This document shows, in pieces, positions 30,377 to 38,820 of a stretch of 64,000 nt of DNA. Below the pieces are notes generated by a model. The model searched no databases. It had not been told where the DNA came from and was given only the letters and a program-made list of their open reading frames with translations. The position numbers were made by a program, and so were the translations under genes. Origin of the DNA: Bacillus sp. CGMCC 1.16541 (GTDB lineage: Bacteria > Bacillota > Bacilli > Bacillales > Bacillaceae_H); NCBI RefSeq assembly GCF_003184905.1, contig NZ_QFRU01000005.1, positions 62,001 through 126,000 of the forward strand. The letters are read 5' to 3'. Within the stretch, counting starts at the first letter, position 1. Every line of letters begins with the position of its first letter.

Positions 30377-31042
30377 TTAAAAACTTAGTAGTAACGATTT
30401 TATAACCAAATTCCACCCATCAACTAATACAAACAATAATATTTTAAAAGGGAGTGAAATCATCACCGGTGGAAGCATCATCATTCCCATTGACATAAGT
30501 ACACTAGCGACAATCATATCAATAACCAAAAAGGGAATGAAAATCATAAATCCGATTTGAAATGCTGTTTTGATCTCACTAATAGCAAAAGCAGGCACAA
30601 GCGCAGTTAACGGAATGTCCTCAATTGATTTCGGCTTTTCCATTTGGGCATACCCTAAAAATAAAGCTAGATCTTTTTGACGCGTATGATTGCTCATAAA
30701 TTCTTTTACAGGTAACGCCGCTTTTTCATACGCTTCTTCTAAATCTATTTGATTATTAAATAAAGGTTGTAATGCTTGTTCGTTTACTTGTGAAAAAGTT
30801 GGTGCCATAATAAAGAATGTTAGAAATAAAGAAAGACCTATAATGACTTGGTTAGGTGGCATTTGCTGCGTACCTAATGATGTCCGAACAAATGATAGAA
30901 CAATTACGATTCTTGTAAAACATGTCATTAAAATTAAAATTCCAGGCGCCAGCGATAAAACAGTCAATAAGAGTAACAATTTAATCGAAGTGGAGACATT
31001 TTCAGGATCACTCGTGTTAAACATTTCAATCATTTCATTCAT
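30377..31042 (-). CDS. fliP: Flagellar export protein FliP
   Basis: Core gate protein, 221 residues. An N-terminal hydrophobic segment (about 20-42) is followed by CFTRIVIVLSFVRTSLGTQQ (about 41-60), PPNQVIIGLSLFLTFF and the C-terminal SMGMMMLPPVMISLPFKILLF (about 184-204), all family hallmarks. The ribosome site is weak (GAGAGGG twelve bases upstream) and the gene lies four bases after fliZ. Confidence 0.95.
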   Translation of the reverse strand: MNEMIEMFNTSDPENVSTSIKLLLLLTVLSLAPGILILMTCFTRIVIVLSFVRTSLGTQQMPPNQVIIGLSLFLTFFIMAPTFSQVNEQALQPLFNNQIDLEEAYEKAALPVKEFMSNHTRQKDLALFLGYAQMEKPKSIEDIPLTALVPAFAISEIKTAFQIGFMIFIPFLVIDMIVASVLMSMGMMMLPPVMISLPFKILLFVLVDGWNLVIKSLLLSF

Positions 31043-31046
31043 GTTG

Positions 31047-31685
31047 CTATTTATCCCTCTCTAACTCATGTAACACTTTTTGTCTTCTTACTGCCATTTC
31101 ATTCATTTCTTCCTTCAGCAAGTGTTTAAAATTTGTAGGCGTATGATCTGTATGCGAATTTCTTTTTGTCCACTTCTCAACAATATTCGGAAAAATCGTC
31201 GAAACATCTGATTGACTAGTTTGCACTTGGGCATATTTTTGTATAATCTCTTTTTTTTCTTCACTTGAGAGCTTTGATAAAAGTTGAACGTTGTCTCCAA
31301 CACCTACTACAAACACTTCATTACCTACTTTGACAACTTGAACAGACTTATTACTTCCGACATTTACACCACCAAGATTTTGCACCATATTATTTGATTG
31401 TAATAACTGATTTCGTTTATTTAAAAACTTCAATAATATGAATAACAATCCAATCACAAATACAAAAGCAAAAATCATCTTAAAAAAATCCCAACTAGAG
31501 ATTGTTGTAGACGCACTAGTTGTTGACTTTTCATCTCCGCTGGGAACATTTGTATCTTCACATTTAGTTGGATTCTCCATACACTCTGTCACAGAGGGTT
31601 GACCTTGCTCCGCATGAACAGAAATAGACGGAGCAAAAATCGTAAACAAAGTTAGAAGAACAACATATATACTTTTTTGAAACAA
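31047..31685 (-). CDS. fliZ: Flagellar biosynthesis protein FliZ (FliO family)
   Basis: FliO-type assembly factor for the FliP gate, called FliZ in B. subtilis. 212 residues with a signal-like segment (about 5-25), an extracellular region containing two cysteines, a membrane helix (about 67-87) and a cytoplasmic domain with LLQSNNMVQNLGGVNVGSNKSVQVVKVG in parts (for example SNKSVQVVKVG). The start is TTG at 31685, eight bases after GAGGGTG. The family call rests on topology and position between cheY and fliP. Confidence 0.88.
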   Translation of the reverse strand: MFQKSIYVVLLTLFTIFAPSISVHAEQGQPSVTECMENPTKCEDTNVPSGDEKSTTSASTTISSWDFFKMIFAFVFVIGLLFILLKFLNKRNQLLQSNNMVQNLGGVNVGSNKSVQVVKVGNEVFVVGVGDNVQLLSKLSSEEKKEIIQKYAQVQTSQSDVSTIFPNIVEKWTKRNSHTDHTPTNFKHLLKEEMNEMAVRRQKVLHELERDK

Positions 31686-31718
31686 AACAGTGTCACCCTC
31701 TTAGTTGATAAATAATAA

Positions 31719-32081
31719 TTAGCCAATTGACTTTGATATTGCTTCAATAACACGATCCGCTTGGAACGGTTTTACAATAAAATCTTTTGCTCCTGCTTGT
31801 ATGGCATCAATGACCATTGCTTGTTGCCCCATAGCAGAACACATAATGACTTTTGCATCAGCATGAACCTTTTTAATTTCTTTTAGTGCAGTAATGCCAT
31901 CCATTTCAGGCATTGTAATATCCATTGTTACTAAGTCAGGCGTGTGTTCTTTGTATAATTCAATTGCCTGTGCTCCATCAGCAGCTTCTGCTACTACTTC
32001 ATAACCATTTTTAGTTAAGATATCCTTAATCATCATGCGCATAAATGCTGCATCATCTACAATTAAAATTCGTTTTGACAT
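31719..32081 (-). CDS. cheY: Chemotaxis response regulator CheY
   Basis: Single-domain receiver that, phosphorylated, binds FliM; in Bacillus CheY-P favours smooth swimming. 120 residues. The acidic pair is at 9-10, the phospho-acceptor D54 is in VTMDITMPEMDG, the T/S is in IIMCSAMGQQ-like VIMCSAMGQQ (about 80-89), and the lysine is in KDFIVKPFQADRV. Two adjacent ATG codons follow GGGGG; the second gives the usual length and spacing. Confidence 0.97.
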   Translation of the reverse strand: MSKRILIVDDAAFMRMMIKDILTKNGYEVVAEAADGAQAIELYKEHTPDLVTMDITMPEMDGITALKEIKKVHADAKVIMCSAMGQQAMVIDAIQAGAKDFIVKPFQADRVIEAISKSIG

Positions 32082-32105
32082 CATTTGTTCCCCCTAGAAT
32101 AATTG

Positions 32106-33299
32106 TTAACTTAGTTTATTAATTCGGTCGCGCTGGCTCAAGATATCTGTTAAACGCACACCAAAACTCTCTTCAATGACCACTACTTCTCCTTTTGCAA
32201 TCAGCTTATTATTAATCAAAATATCAACAGGCTCACCTGCTAGCTTATCTAGTTCAATAATAGATCCTGAAGATAGCTCTAGTATGTCTTTAACTGTTCG
32301 CCTCGTACGCCCCAGTTCAACAGTCACTTGCAACGGAATATCTAAAAGCATATCTAGATTGCGAGATTCTGATTGCGATACACTCGAAGACTCAAAGTTT
32401 GAAAATGCTGCAGGTTGCACATTTACAGGTTGTGATGGCTTAACAGGTTGAGACATTTGTTGTTGAAGTTGTGGCTGTGAGTATGATGAATTCTCACCCT
32501 TTTTCATAGAAGTATCTTGAACTGTTTTATTGACCATCTCCGATACAGGCTCTGCTGTTACAGATGGGTTATGTAACGGCTTTGACATCGTCACTTCTTC
32601 ATTTGAGCTATTTGGTAACAACTCGCTTACTAGACTTCGAGCAAACGGTAATGATAGTAATTGCATAATGTTAGAGTTAATTAACTCCCCTACTCTTAGC
32701 TTAAATGACACTTTTACAAGTATATCATCATCTGGTATCAATTCGGTTCCTGTATTTTGTAAAATATCCAGAATATCTAAATTAGGTGGGGAGATATCCA
32801 CTTTTTTATTAAAGATTGTTGACATTGATGTAGCAGCTGATCCCATCATTTGATTCATAGCCTCTTGAACAGCGCTTAATTGAATTTCATTCATCATTTC
32901 TGGTGGGTCAATACCATCTCCGCCAAGCATCAAATCAGCAATAACCGAAGCATCCTTCTGCTTAATAACCAGTAAATTAGTTCCTGCAATCCCAACTGTA
33001 TATTGTACTTCTACAGCCACATATGGATTAGGAAATTCTTGTTGTAGTTCGCTCTTAGTAATAACTGAAATATGTGGTGTTGTAATATCTACTTTTTGAT
33101 TTAATAACAATGAAAGAGCAGTAGCGGAACTTCCAAATGATATATTCCCAATCTCTCCAATTGCATCTTTTTCAATTTCTGTAAAGTAGTCATCAACAAA
33201 AGGTTGATTCCGTTTCTCCTCAAGGATAGGCTCTTCATCCAATGATGTTCCTTTTAGCAAAGCATCGATCTCTTCTTGCGATAACATATCACCATTCAT
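32106..33299 (-). CDS. fliY: Flagellar switch protein and CheY-P phosphatase FliY
   Basis: C-ring protein of Bacillus joining a CheC-like phosphatase domain to a FliN-like C-terminus. 397 residues. A CheY-P-binding-type peptide at the N-terminus (MLSQEEIDALLKG) is followed by two CXY motifs (DAIGEIGNISFGSSATAL and AVQEAMNQMMGSAATSM), a Q/S/P-rich linker (about 235-310), and the SpoA/FliN domain with VTVELGRTRRTVKDILELSSGSI at about 322 onward. The ATG at 33299 follows GGGGGG by nine bases and lies eleven bases inside fliM. Confidence 0.95.
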   Translation of the reverse strand: MNGDMLSQEEIDALLKGTSLDEEPILEEKRNQPFVDDYFTEIEKDAIGEIGNISFGSSATALSLLLNQKVDITTPHISVITKSELQQEFPNPYVAVEVQYTVGIAGTNLLVIKQKDASVIADLMLGGDGIDPPEMMNEIQLSAVQEAMNQMMGSAATSMSTIFNKKVDISPPNLDILDILQNTGTELIPDDDILVKVSFKLRVGELINSNIMQLLSLPFARSLVSELLPNSSNEEVTMSKPLHNPSVTAEPVSEMVNKTVQDTSMKKGENSSYSQPQLQQQMSQPVKPSQPVNVQPAAFSNFESSSVSQSESRNLDMLLDIPLQVTVELGRTRRTVKDILELSSGSIIELDKLAGEPVDILINNKLIAKGEVVVIEESFGVRLTDILSQRDRINKLS

Positions 33300-34290
33300 C
33301 GTCCTGTTCCCCCCTTTTGAAATCTTCAATAATTTGAACAGCAAGTTTCTTTTTTACTTTTCCTGGTTGTACGAAGAACTTTGGTAATTCTCCAACTTTC
33401 ACAAGAAGTGGTTGTTCAATTTCTTGGTCTAAACGAATAACATCACCAATATCTAATGCCAAGAATTCTTGAATCGAAATATTTGTTCTTCCGAGTTCTG
33501 CGATAACTGGCACTTCAGCAGTATGAATTCGTTTCTTTAACTGTTCAATTTCTCGTTCATTCGGTTCTTTCTTCGTTGATTGCATCCAATAGTGCACAGA
33601 CAACTTAGGAATAATTGGCTCAAGTGTAACATGGGGAATACATATATTAATCATCCCCGTTGCCTCACCAATTTGTGTATTTAATGAAATAACAACCACC
33701 GTTTCATTTGGTGCAATCATTTGCAAAAATTGTGGGTTCACTTCAAAGTCACCTAAAATGGGATCAATGTGTGCTAGCCCGCTCCACGCTTCTTGCATAC
33801 TATCTAATGTCTGATCAAAAATGGTTTGTAGAAGTTTTGTTTCGATTTCTGTTAAATTTTCAATTTTATTCATCCCTTCGCCTCTACCACCGAGCATACG
33901 ATCTAGCATGGCATAAGCGATATTAGGATTTACTTCCATAATGACTCTACCTTCAAGTGGAGGCACTTCAATTACGTTTAGCAATGTCATTTTCGGTACA
34001 GAACGAATAAACTCTTCGTACGGAATTTGATCAACGGATACTACATTCATTTGCACGACTGTACGAAATTTTGCAGAAAATAAAGTAGTTAGAATCCTAG
34101 CATAATTCTCATGTAGTCTCGTTAAACTACGAATTTGATCTTTTGAAAAGCGCAGAGACCGTTTAAAATCGTACACTTTTATCCGCTTTTTACTTTCTTC
34201 AATTTTCAGTTCATCCGCATCCATCTCTCCTGTCGACAACGCAGACAACAACGCATCAATTTCACTTTGTGATAAAACATCATCAGCCAA
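33289..34290 (-). CDS. fliM: Flagellar motor switch protein FliM
   Basis: C-ring protein that binds CheY-P. 333 residues. The N-terminal LSQSEIDALLSAL is the CheY-P-binding peptide. The middle CheC-like domain has YDFKRSLRFSKDQIRSLTRL (about 45-64) and EVNPNIAYAMLDRMLGGRG, and the C-terminal SpoA domain has VIAELGRTNISIQEFLAL. The start is TTG at 34290 with GGAGGTG seven bases upstream. Confidence 0.96.
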   Translation of the reverse strand: MADDVLSQSEIDALLSALSTGEMDADELKIEESKKRIKVYDFKRSLRFSKDQIRSLTRLHENYARILTTLFSAKFRTVVQMNVVSVDQIPYEEFIRSVPKMTLLNVIEVPPLEGRVIMEVNPNIAYAMLDRMLGGRGEGMNKIENLTEIETKLLQTIFDQTLDSMQEAWSGLAHIDPILGDFEVNPQFLQMIAPNETVVVISLNTQIGEATGMINICIPHVTLEPIIPKLSVHYWMQSTKKEPNEREIEQLKKRIHTAEVPVIAELGRTNISIQEFLALDIGDVIRLDQEIEQPLLVKVGELPKFFVQPGKVKKKLAVQIIEDFKRGEQDDEW

Positions 34291-34321
34291 CTATTTCACC
34301 TCCTACAATGATCATATTGGT

Positions 34322-34750
34322 TTACTGTAACATTTTGGAGGTCGTGTAAATTCTCACAACAGTACCTTCTTGCATTAACTCGTTTATTTTTGCTTGTATT
34401 CGTTTTTCAAATTTCGTAAGTCCTTCTTTCCCCTCTAGATCCTCTGCTTTCATATCTGATAATTCTTTAATAATAATATCTTTGACTTGAAACTCTCGTT
34501 TTTGTAATTCTTGTGCTGCTTTTTTATTACTTGTTTGAATTTTAAATGAAATCCGTACAAATTGATTACTTGCTAAGTTTGTTGTAATCTCATTGATATC
34601 AATAGACGATTCGATCACTTCATCAATTGAAGGACCTGTTTCTGGTTTTTCATCATCTGTTTTCACAATCACGATGACAGCAATTACGCCAACAAGTGTT
34701 AATGCAAGCAAAATGATAAACATGATGTTAACAAGCTTATTTTTAAACAC
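34322..34750 (-). CDS. fliL: Flagellar basal-body-associated protein FliL
   Basis: Stator-associated single-pass membrane protein. 142 residues with an N-terminal membrane helix (about 6-29) followed by an extracytoplasmic SPFH-like domain (NEITTNLASNQFVRISFKIQ, about 52-71). The start is GTG at 34750 after AAGGAGG, four bases past swrD. Confidence 0.93.
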   Translation of the reverse strand: MFKNKLVNIMFIILLALTLVGVIAVIVIVKTDDEKPETGPSIDEVIESSIDINEITTNLASNQFVRISFKIQTSNKKAAQELQKREFQVKDIIIKELSDMKAEDLEGKEGLTKFEKRIQAKINELMQEGTVVRIYTTSKMLQ

Positions 34751-34754
34751 TGTG

Positions 34755-34964
34755 CTATACCTCCTTATCTCCTTGTAACCCTAACACATTAATTTTCCGA
34801 TAAAAGGCTATCACACACTCTTCAACTTCACTTACTGTTTCTATCACGACAAGCTTTTTACCACTTGTTAACGTAATCGTCGTATCCGGAAAAGCCTCAA
34901 CTTGTTCTATGTATAATGCGTTTAAAGTAAATGTTTTTCCATTTAATCTCGTTAAAGTCACCAT
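34755..34964 (-). CDS. swrD: FlbD-family swarming protein SwrD (YlzI)
   Basis: 69 residues, FlbD family. In B. subtilis SwrD raises flagellar torque for swarming. Typical start [22 protein letters not shown] and [13 protein letters not shown]. The ATG at 34964 has no ribosome site: the bases before it read CTCCACCAATCA. It overlaps the end of a 13-codon ORF (34958-34999) that does have one. No alternative start exists between this ATG and the upstream in-frame stop, so coupled translation is the likely mode. Confidence 0.9.
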   Translation of the reverse strand: MVTLTRLNGKTFTLNALYIEQVEAFPDTTITLTSGKKLVVIETVSEVEECVIAFYRKINVLGLQGDKEV

Positions 34965-34999
34965 TGATTGGTGGAGATGAAAAGAAAACTGGTTTTCAT
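34958..34999 (-). CDS. 13-codon leader ORF preceding swrD
   Basis: A short [16 protein letters not shown], with an AGGAGG ribosome site (35007-35012) seven bases before its ATG, a better site than those of most genes nearby. Its TGA overlaps the first codons of swrD by seven bases. The ATG lies inside the 5' arm of an 11-bp hairpin. It is likely a coupling or leader peptide for swrD; no function for the peptide itself is claimed. No homologue is recognised. Confidence 0.55.
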   Translation of the reverse strand: MKTSFLFISTNQW

Positions 35000-35003
35000 C
35001 TCC
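34973..35003 (-). repeat. Hairpin between flgE and swrD
   Basis: Perfect 11-bp inverted repeat GGAGATGAAAA/TTTTCATCTCC (34973-34983 with 34993-35003) with a 9-base loop. No T-tract follows. It covers the start codon of the 13-codon leader ORF. Confidence 0.8.
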
Positions 35004-35023
35004 TTACCTCCTAGTCCATTACA

Positions 35024-35830
35024 TTATCGTTTGAGATTGATTAGCTCTTGTAAAATTTCATCAGAAGTTGTGATAATGCGTGTATTCGCTTGGAAACCGC
35101 GTTGTGCCACAATCATCTCAGTAAATTCTTCTGAAAGGTCTACATTTGACATTTCAAGGGTACCTGGAACGAGAATACCCACACCTCCACCTCCTGGTAC
35201 ATTCAACTCAACTTCTTCATCTGAAGTATTAGCTGTATTTCTAAAGAGGTTTTGTCCTATTTTCTCTAATCCATCATTATTGGAAAATTTCGCAATACCA
35301 ATTGTTCCAATGTTAACTAAGCCACCATCTTCATCCACATACGTCACTGCTCCATCTGCTCCAATACTAAAACTTTTAGCGTTTATTGGAATGTTTAGAG
35401 GTGTTTCATCAACATTGAGTAAGTAAAGACCATCTGCGTTTACAATAGCCCCTTGTGCATCCAAGTAGAAGTTACCTGCTCTTGTATACCCTTCAATTGC
35501 ACTACCGTTAGATGATCCTAGTGCAAAGTAGCCATCACCAGAAATAGCTAAATCCAATGTTCGACCTGTCGTCTGTAAACTTCCGGTTGTATGGACTGTG
35601 TCAATGGCTGCTAACTGTGAACCTAACCCTACTTGTTTAGGATTAACCCCTCCACGAATATCTCCTGGTCCACTTGCACCAGCAATCTGTTGGCTTACTA
35701 AGTCTTTGAAAATGGTTCTTCCTTTTTTAAAACCATACGTATTAACATTGGAAATATTATTTCCAATCACATCGAGCTTTGTCTGAAAATTTTTCATTCC
35801 GCTAATTCCAGAATACATTGAACGTAACAT
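35024..35830 (-). CDS. flgE: Flagellar hook protein FlgE (short Bacillus type, often annotated FlgG)
   Basis: Polymerises into the hook. 268 residues, the short form seen in Bacillus (about 264), lacking the large outer domains of enterobacterial hook protein. The N-terminal rod-family motif is LRSMYSGISGMKNFQTKLDVIGNNISNVNT in parts (ISGMKNFQTKLDVIGNNIS), with GRTLDLAISGDGYFAL (about 87-102) and the C-terminal MSNVDLSEEFTEMIVAQRGF (about 227-246). Located after flgD. Naming varies: similarity to FlgG is real, but context with flgD and fliK supports hook. Confidence 0.92.
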   Translation of the reverse strand: MLRSMYSGISGMKNFQTKLDVIGNNISNVNTYGFKKGRTIFKDLVSQQIAGASGPGDIRGGVNPKQVGLGSQLAAIDTVHTTGSLQTTGRTLDLAISGDGYFALGSSNGSAIEGYTRAGNFYLDAQGAIVNADGLYLLNVDETPLNIPINAKSFSIGADGAVTYVDEDGGLVNIGTIGIAKFSNNDGLEKIGQNLFRNTANTSDEEVELNVPGGGGVGILVPGTLEMSNVDLSEEFTEMIVAQRGFQANTRIITTSDEILQELINLKR

Positions 35831-35849
35831 TTATTTGCTCCCCCTTTAT

Positions 35850-36488
35850 CTATCTACTAACTTTTATAATTTGATTTAAGGCAATAGATTCATCATTAAC
35901 TATCAGTGTAAGTGTGCCATTTTTTACTGATACAGAATTTACAGCAGCTGTCTGCTCGACTTTGTCTGACCCTTTCCATGTCACGTGCTTCCCAATTAGT
36001 GTACTAGCTTGAACAAGTGAATTGTTCTCAATTCTTGTATCTGTACGATGAACAGTTGAAATATTGGCAGGTTCAAGTTGTGTCCCATCTGTTAATTCAA
36101 ATAAAACTTGTTCTCCTTTATATTGAATAGACGCGATGGTTCCTGTTCCTTGTTGGACGGAAGAATGGCCGTCACCTTGCTCTGCTACTTTATGCCATGT
36201 GACTTCTTTTCCAACAAATTGTTGATATTGAATCAGTGACATTTGATTCATTTGTGTTGTAAACTTTTCAAAGCTTTTCCCCATATTCGTAATCTGCTCT
36301 AATGTTGAAAACTGAGCCATTTGTGCAATAAAGTCTTTATCTTCTAACGGATTCATGGGATCTTGATTTTGCAGCTGTGTCATTAAAATGCGCAGAAAGT
36401 CATCTTTACCTAATACATCATTCCCCGTCTGCTTAGCTGGCTTTTGATAGTTTTTCAAATATAAACTTGAATCAATTGTGTTCGACAT
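35850..36488 (-). CDS. flgD: Hook-cap assembly protein FlgD
   Basis: Scaffold needed for hook polymerisation. 212 residues, clearly longer than the roughly 140-residue B. subtilis protein. The N-terminal family core is LGKDDFLRILMTQLQNQDP (about 24-42), PLEDKDFIAQMAQFSTLEQ and a QFVGKEVTW segment. The C-terminal extra part (about 95-210) looks like the FlgD tudor/Ig-like domains of longer homologues. ATG 36488 after GGTGGGAG. Confidence 0.93.
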   Translation of the reverse strand: MSNTIDSSLYLKNYQKPAKQTGNDVLGKDDFLRILMTQLQNQDPMNPLEDKDFIAQMAQFSTLEQITNMGKSFEKFTTQMNQMSLIQYQQFVGKEVTWHKVAEQGDGHSSVQQGTGTIASIQYKGEQVLFELTDGTQLEPANISTVHRTDTRIENNSLVQASTLIGKHVTWKGSDKVEQTAAVNSVSVKNGTLTLIVNDESIALNQIIKVSR

Positions 36489-36498
36489 ATACTCCCAC

Positions 36499-37752
36499 CT
36501 AAACGTTGTAATTAATTAGTGCATCTTGCAATGTCTCGTTAAACGTATTTTCCTCTGTTGATTCAGACGGCTCTATGTCTTGATCGGTTGATTGTTTCTC
36601 TCGTTCTTTTTGTTGTTTGGTGTGACCATCCATGTAAGATCGTTCCATTAGAATTGGCTGTTGCTGAACTTCAATCTTTTCAATTGAAATTTGTTGATTT
36701 GCAAATGCTTGCTTTAATGACTGAATCTGGTCATCTAGTGCTTCCTTAGCAGTAGCTGTGGATGCAATGATACGAGCAATCATGTGATTGTCTTGCTTCA
36801 TCAGTTCTACTTGTAATGAACCTAGGTGTTCTGGGAATAGTTTAATAACTAGTCGGGTTTGTTGTGCATGCTTACTAAAAATAGATTTGGATAAAATCTC
36901 TTGCACTTGTTTAATAAATTGTTCCGAATCGATGTCACTTTTTGTTCTACTATTTCCTACATGCAATACAAACTGCTGAACTCTCGTCATTTCTCCACTT
37001 ACAAAAGAAGGTGGAGTAGTGAGGAAGCTTCCTGTACTACTTTTTGCTTCTTCACCATTATGACTAGTGAAGTTTGCTTTTAACGACGGGGAAACAATAG
37101 GCAGTGAAAATTTCTTCACATCAGAAAATAATTGAGTAGAAGACAACCCTTTTGACTCTTGAACTTTAGCAAGCATTTCTTTTGCAACTTCAAGTAAACT
37201 CGTTAATTCAGACTTAGATAGCTTCATATCAAAGATACGAGGTTGATTTAGACTATTCTTTAACACCTGCATTTGGTTAGTAAATTCTTTAGATATTTCT
37301 TTTAAGAGATGCAGCAAGCTAGAGATAGATTCGATTTCCGTTTCGTTTTTGACATTCACTACGTCCATTACTTGTATACTGTCTGAATGACCACTACGGT
37401 ATTCAATCATATCCGCTAATAAATCGACTAATTGAATCAGCTCCGATTCATCCTTTTCATCTGTTGTTACATGGTTCATCATCTCTAGAACTGGTGCAAA
37501 CAGAGCACTTTCTTCATTGGCTTCTTCATTGCTGTACTGAAGGTGCATCCCCACTATCTCCATAAGAGTGTTAATTTGTTCATCTGTCGTTACTGGCTTT
37601 TTATTCACGCTTGATGTATGAGTCTCATCCATCTTAGAACGTTCATTTATTGAATGTAATACATTACTAAATTCATTAAATTTGGACTGCTTATTTACTT
37701 TGTTAAACGATTGCTGCCTCTCATTTCTTATTGAGAGTAACTCTAGGTTCAT
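36499..37752 (-). CDS. fliK: Hook-length control protein FliK
   Basis: Exported ruler that triggers the FlhB switch. 417 residues. The long, polar, low-complexity N-terminal part is typical of the poorly conserved ruler region, and the C-terminal Flg_hook domain has TRLVIKLFPEHLGSLQVELM (about 294-313), followed by a Q/E/K/S-rich tail. ATG 37752 follows GAGGAGGTG. The stop of ylxF lies just upstream. Confidence 0.9.
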   Translation of the reverse strand: MNLELLSIRNERQQSFNKVNKQSKFNEFSNVLHSINERSKMDETHTSSVNKKPVTTDEQINTLMEIVGMHLQYSNEEANEESALFAPVLEMMNHVTTDEKDESELIQLVDLLADMIEYRSGHSDSIQVMDVVNVKNETEIESISSLLHLLKEISKEFTNQMQVLKNSLNQPRIFDMKLSKSELTSLLEVAKEMLAKVQESKGLSSTQLFSDVKKFSLPIVSPSLKANFTSHNGEEAKSSTGSFLTTPPSFVSGEMTRVQQFVLHVGNSRTKSDIDSEQFIKQVQEILSKSIFSKHAQQTRLVIKLFPEHLGSLQVELMKQDNHMIARIIASTATAKEALDDQIQSLKQAFANQQISIEKIEVQQQPILMERSYMDGHTKQQKEREKQSTDQDIEPSESTEENTFNETLQDALINYNV

Positions 37753-37768
37753 TTTATACACCTCCTCG

Positions 37769-38374
37769 TTATTCAAGGTCCATATTTTGAACGAGCAACG
37801 ATGTGTATTTTGCTGCTGTTTTTGGGTCCATCTTTTCTAGCACCGCTGACCTTTTATCACTCTTTAATTGTTGAAGCAACAACAAACCTTGATCTTCTGT
37901 TAGCTCAGATACAATAAGAGCTGTACGCTTTGGGGTCATCTTTTCATAAGTAGACATAAGTTCTTTTAGCTCTATATTTTCTCCCTTGCGCTCTTGCTGT
38001 TGTTCATCTAATAATTCTTGTAACTGCTGAACTTCTAGCTGTAGCTTTTCTTTTTCAGCAGATAACGTATTGACTTTTTTCTCATATAAATCAATTGTTT
38101 CGTTTCTATTGTCTAATTCGTCTTGAAGACTTTCTATTTGTTTGTTTTGTTCTTCAACACTTCTCTTTTGCACTTCTTCCTTTTCACTATCGATAAAAGG
38201 CACATATTCAGCCATCTGTACTACTTTATCTTTGACATCTACCCCCGCTACAGTTAATACTCCAAATAAAATCGACAGAGAAAAAAGCGCAGGGATAAAA
38301 ATTAGTAAGAAAAACACTTGGAATTTACTATATTTTCTTTCTTGCTCTTGATCTGTTACGTTACTCATACTCAC
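37769..38374 (-). CDS. ylxF: YlxF, membrane-anchored coiled-coil flagellar operon protein
   Basis: 201 residues: a membrane helix (about 18-45), a long coiled coil (about 75-140, heptad-rich E, Q, L and K) and a C-terminal MgtE-N-like domain with YEKMTPKRTALIVSELTEDQ (about 148-167) and KMDPKTAAKYTSLL. This matches the YlxF/MotE-like proteins of flagellar operons, thought to act around the stator or basal body. The start may be GTG at 38374 (GGG six bases upstream) or ATG at 38368. Confidence 0.85.
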   Translation of the reverse strand: MSMSNVTDQEQERKYSKFQVFFLLIFIPALFSLSILFGVLTVAGVDVKDKVVQMAEYVPFIDSEKEEVQKRSVEEQNKQIESLQDELDNRNETIDLYEKKVNTLSAEKEKLQLEVQQLQELLDEQQQERKGENIELKELMSTYEKMTPKRTALIVSELTEDQGLLLLQQLKSDKRSAVLEKMDPKTAAKYTSLLVQNMDLE

Positions 38375-38818
38375 CTAATGCCCTTTCAGCATGTACTGCT
38401 GGATAGAAACTTCGTCCATCAGCTTGTTTTCTAGTTCTTTTTGACTTTGCACATAACGGTGATAGTCATTCCCTTTGATCTTTTCAAACTTTTTTACTTC
38501 TATATTTTTTTCTTGTAATCTTTCTTCTTTTACATACATTGCCTGTCTTGCTATCATGACTTCTTTTTGTAACAACGTAATAGCATGTTCGATGTTTGTT
38601 AAAAATTGCTGAAAATTTTTAACCTCTAGGATTGATACACCGAACATCATTCGATTTGCTTGCTTTTCTAACATTTCTTCTTTTTGTTTAAGTTTGTCAT
38701 ATAAACGTTGACCCACTTTTTCAAACTTATCGACTGATTCATTATATTCAGCTAGGAGACGACTTTTTTCGTTCTCTTTAACGGACATCACTTTGGCAAA
38801 TTTAAAATGGTATGTCAT
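38375..38818 (-). CDS. fliJ: Flagellar export chaperone FliJ
   Basis: Stalk-like coiled coil of the FliHIJ ATPase complex. 147 residues, the B. subtilis length, almost all helical. It starts TYHFKFAKVMSVKENEKSR and carries the IEVKKFEKIK motif near residues 110-119. ATG 38818 has AAAGGTGA upstream; an ATG two codons earlier overlaps the fliI stop. Confidence 0.92.
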   Translation of the reverse strand: MTYHFKFAKVMSVKENEKSRLLAEYNESVDKFEKVGQRLYDKLKQKEEMLEKQANRMMFGVSILEVKNFQQFLTNIEHAITLLQKEVMIARQAMYVKEERLQEKNIEVKKFEKIKGNDYHRYVQSQKELENKLMDEVSIQQYMLKGH

Positions 38819-38820
38819 CC

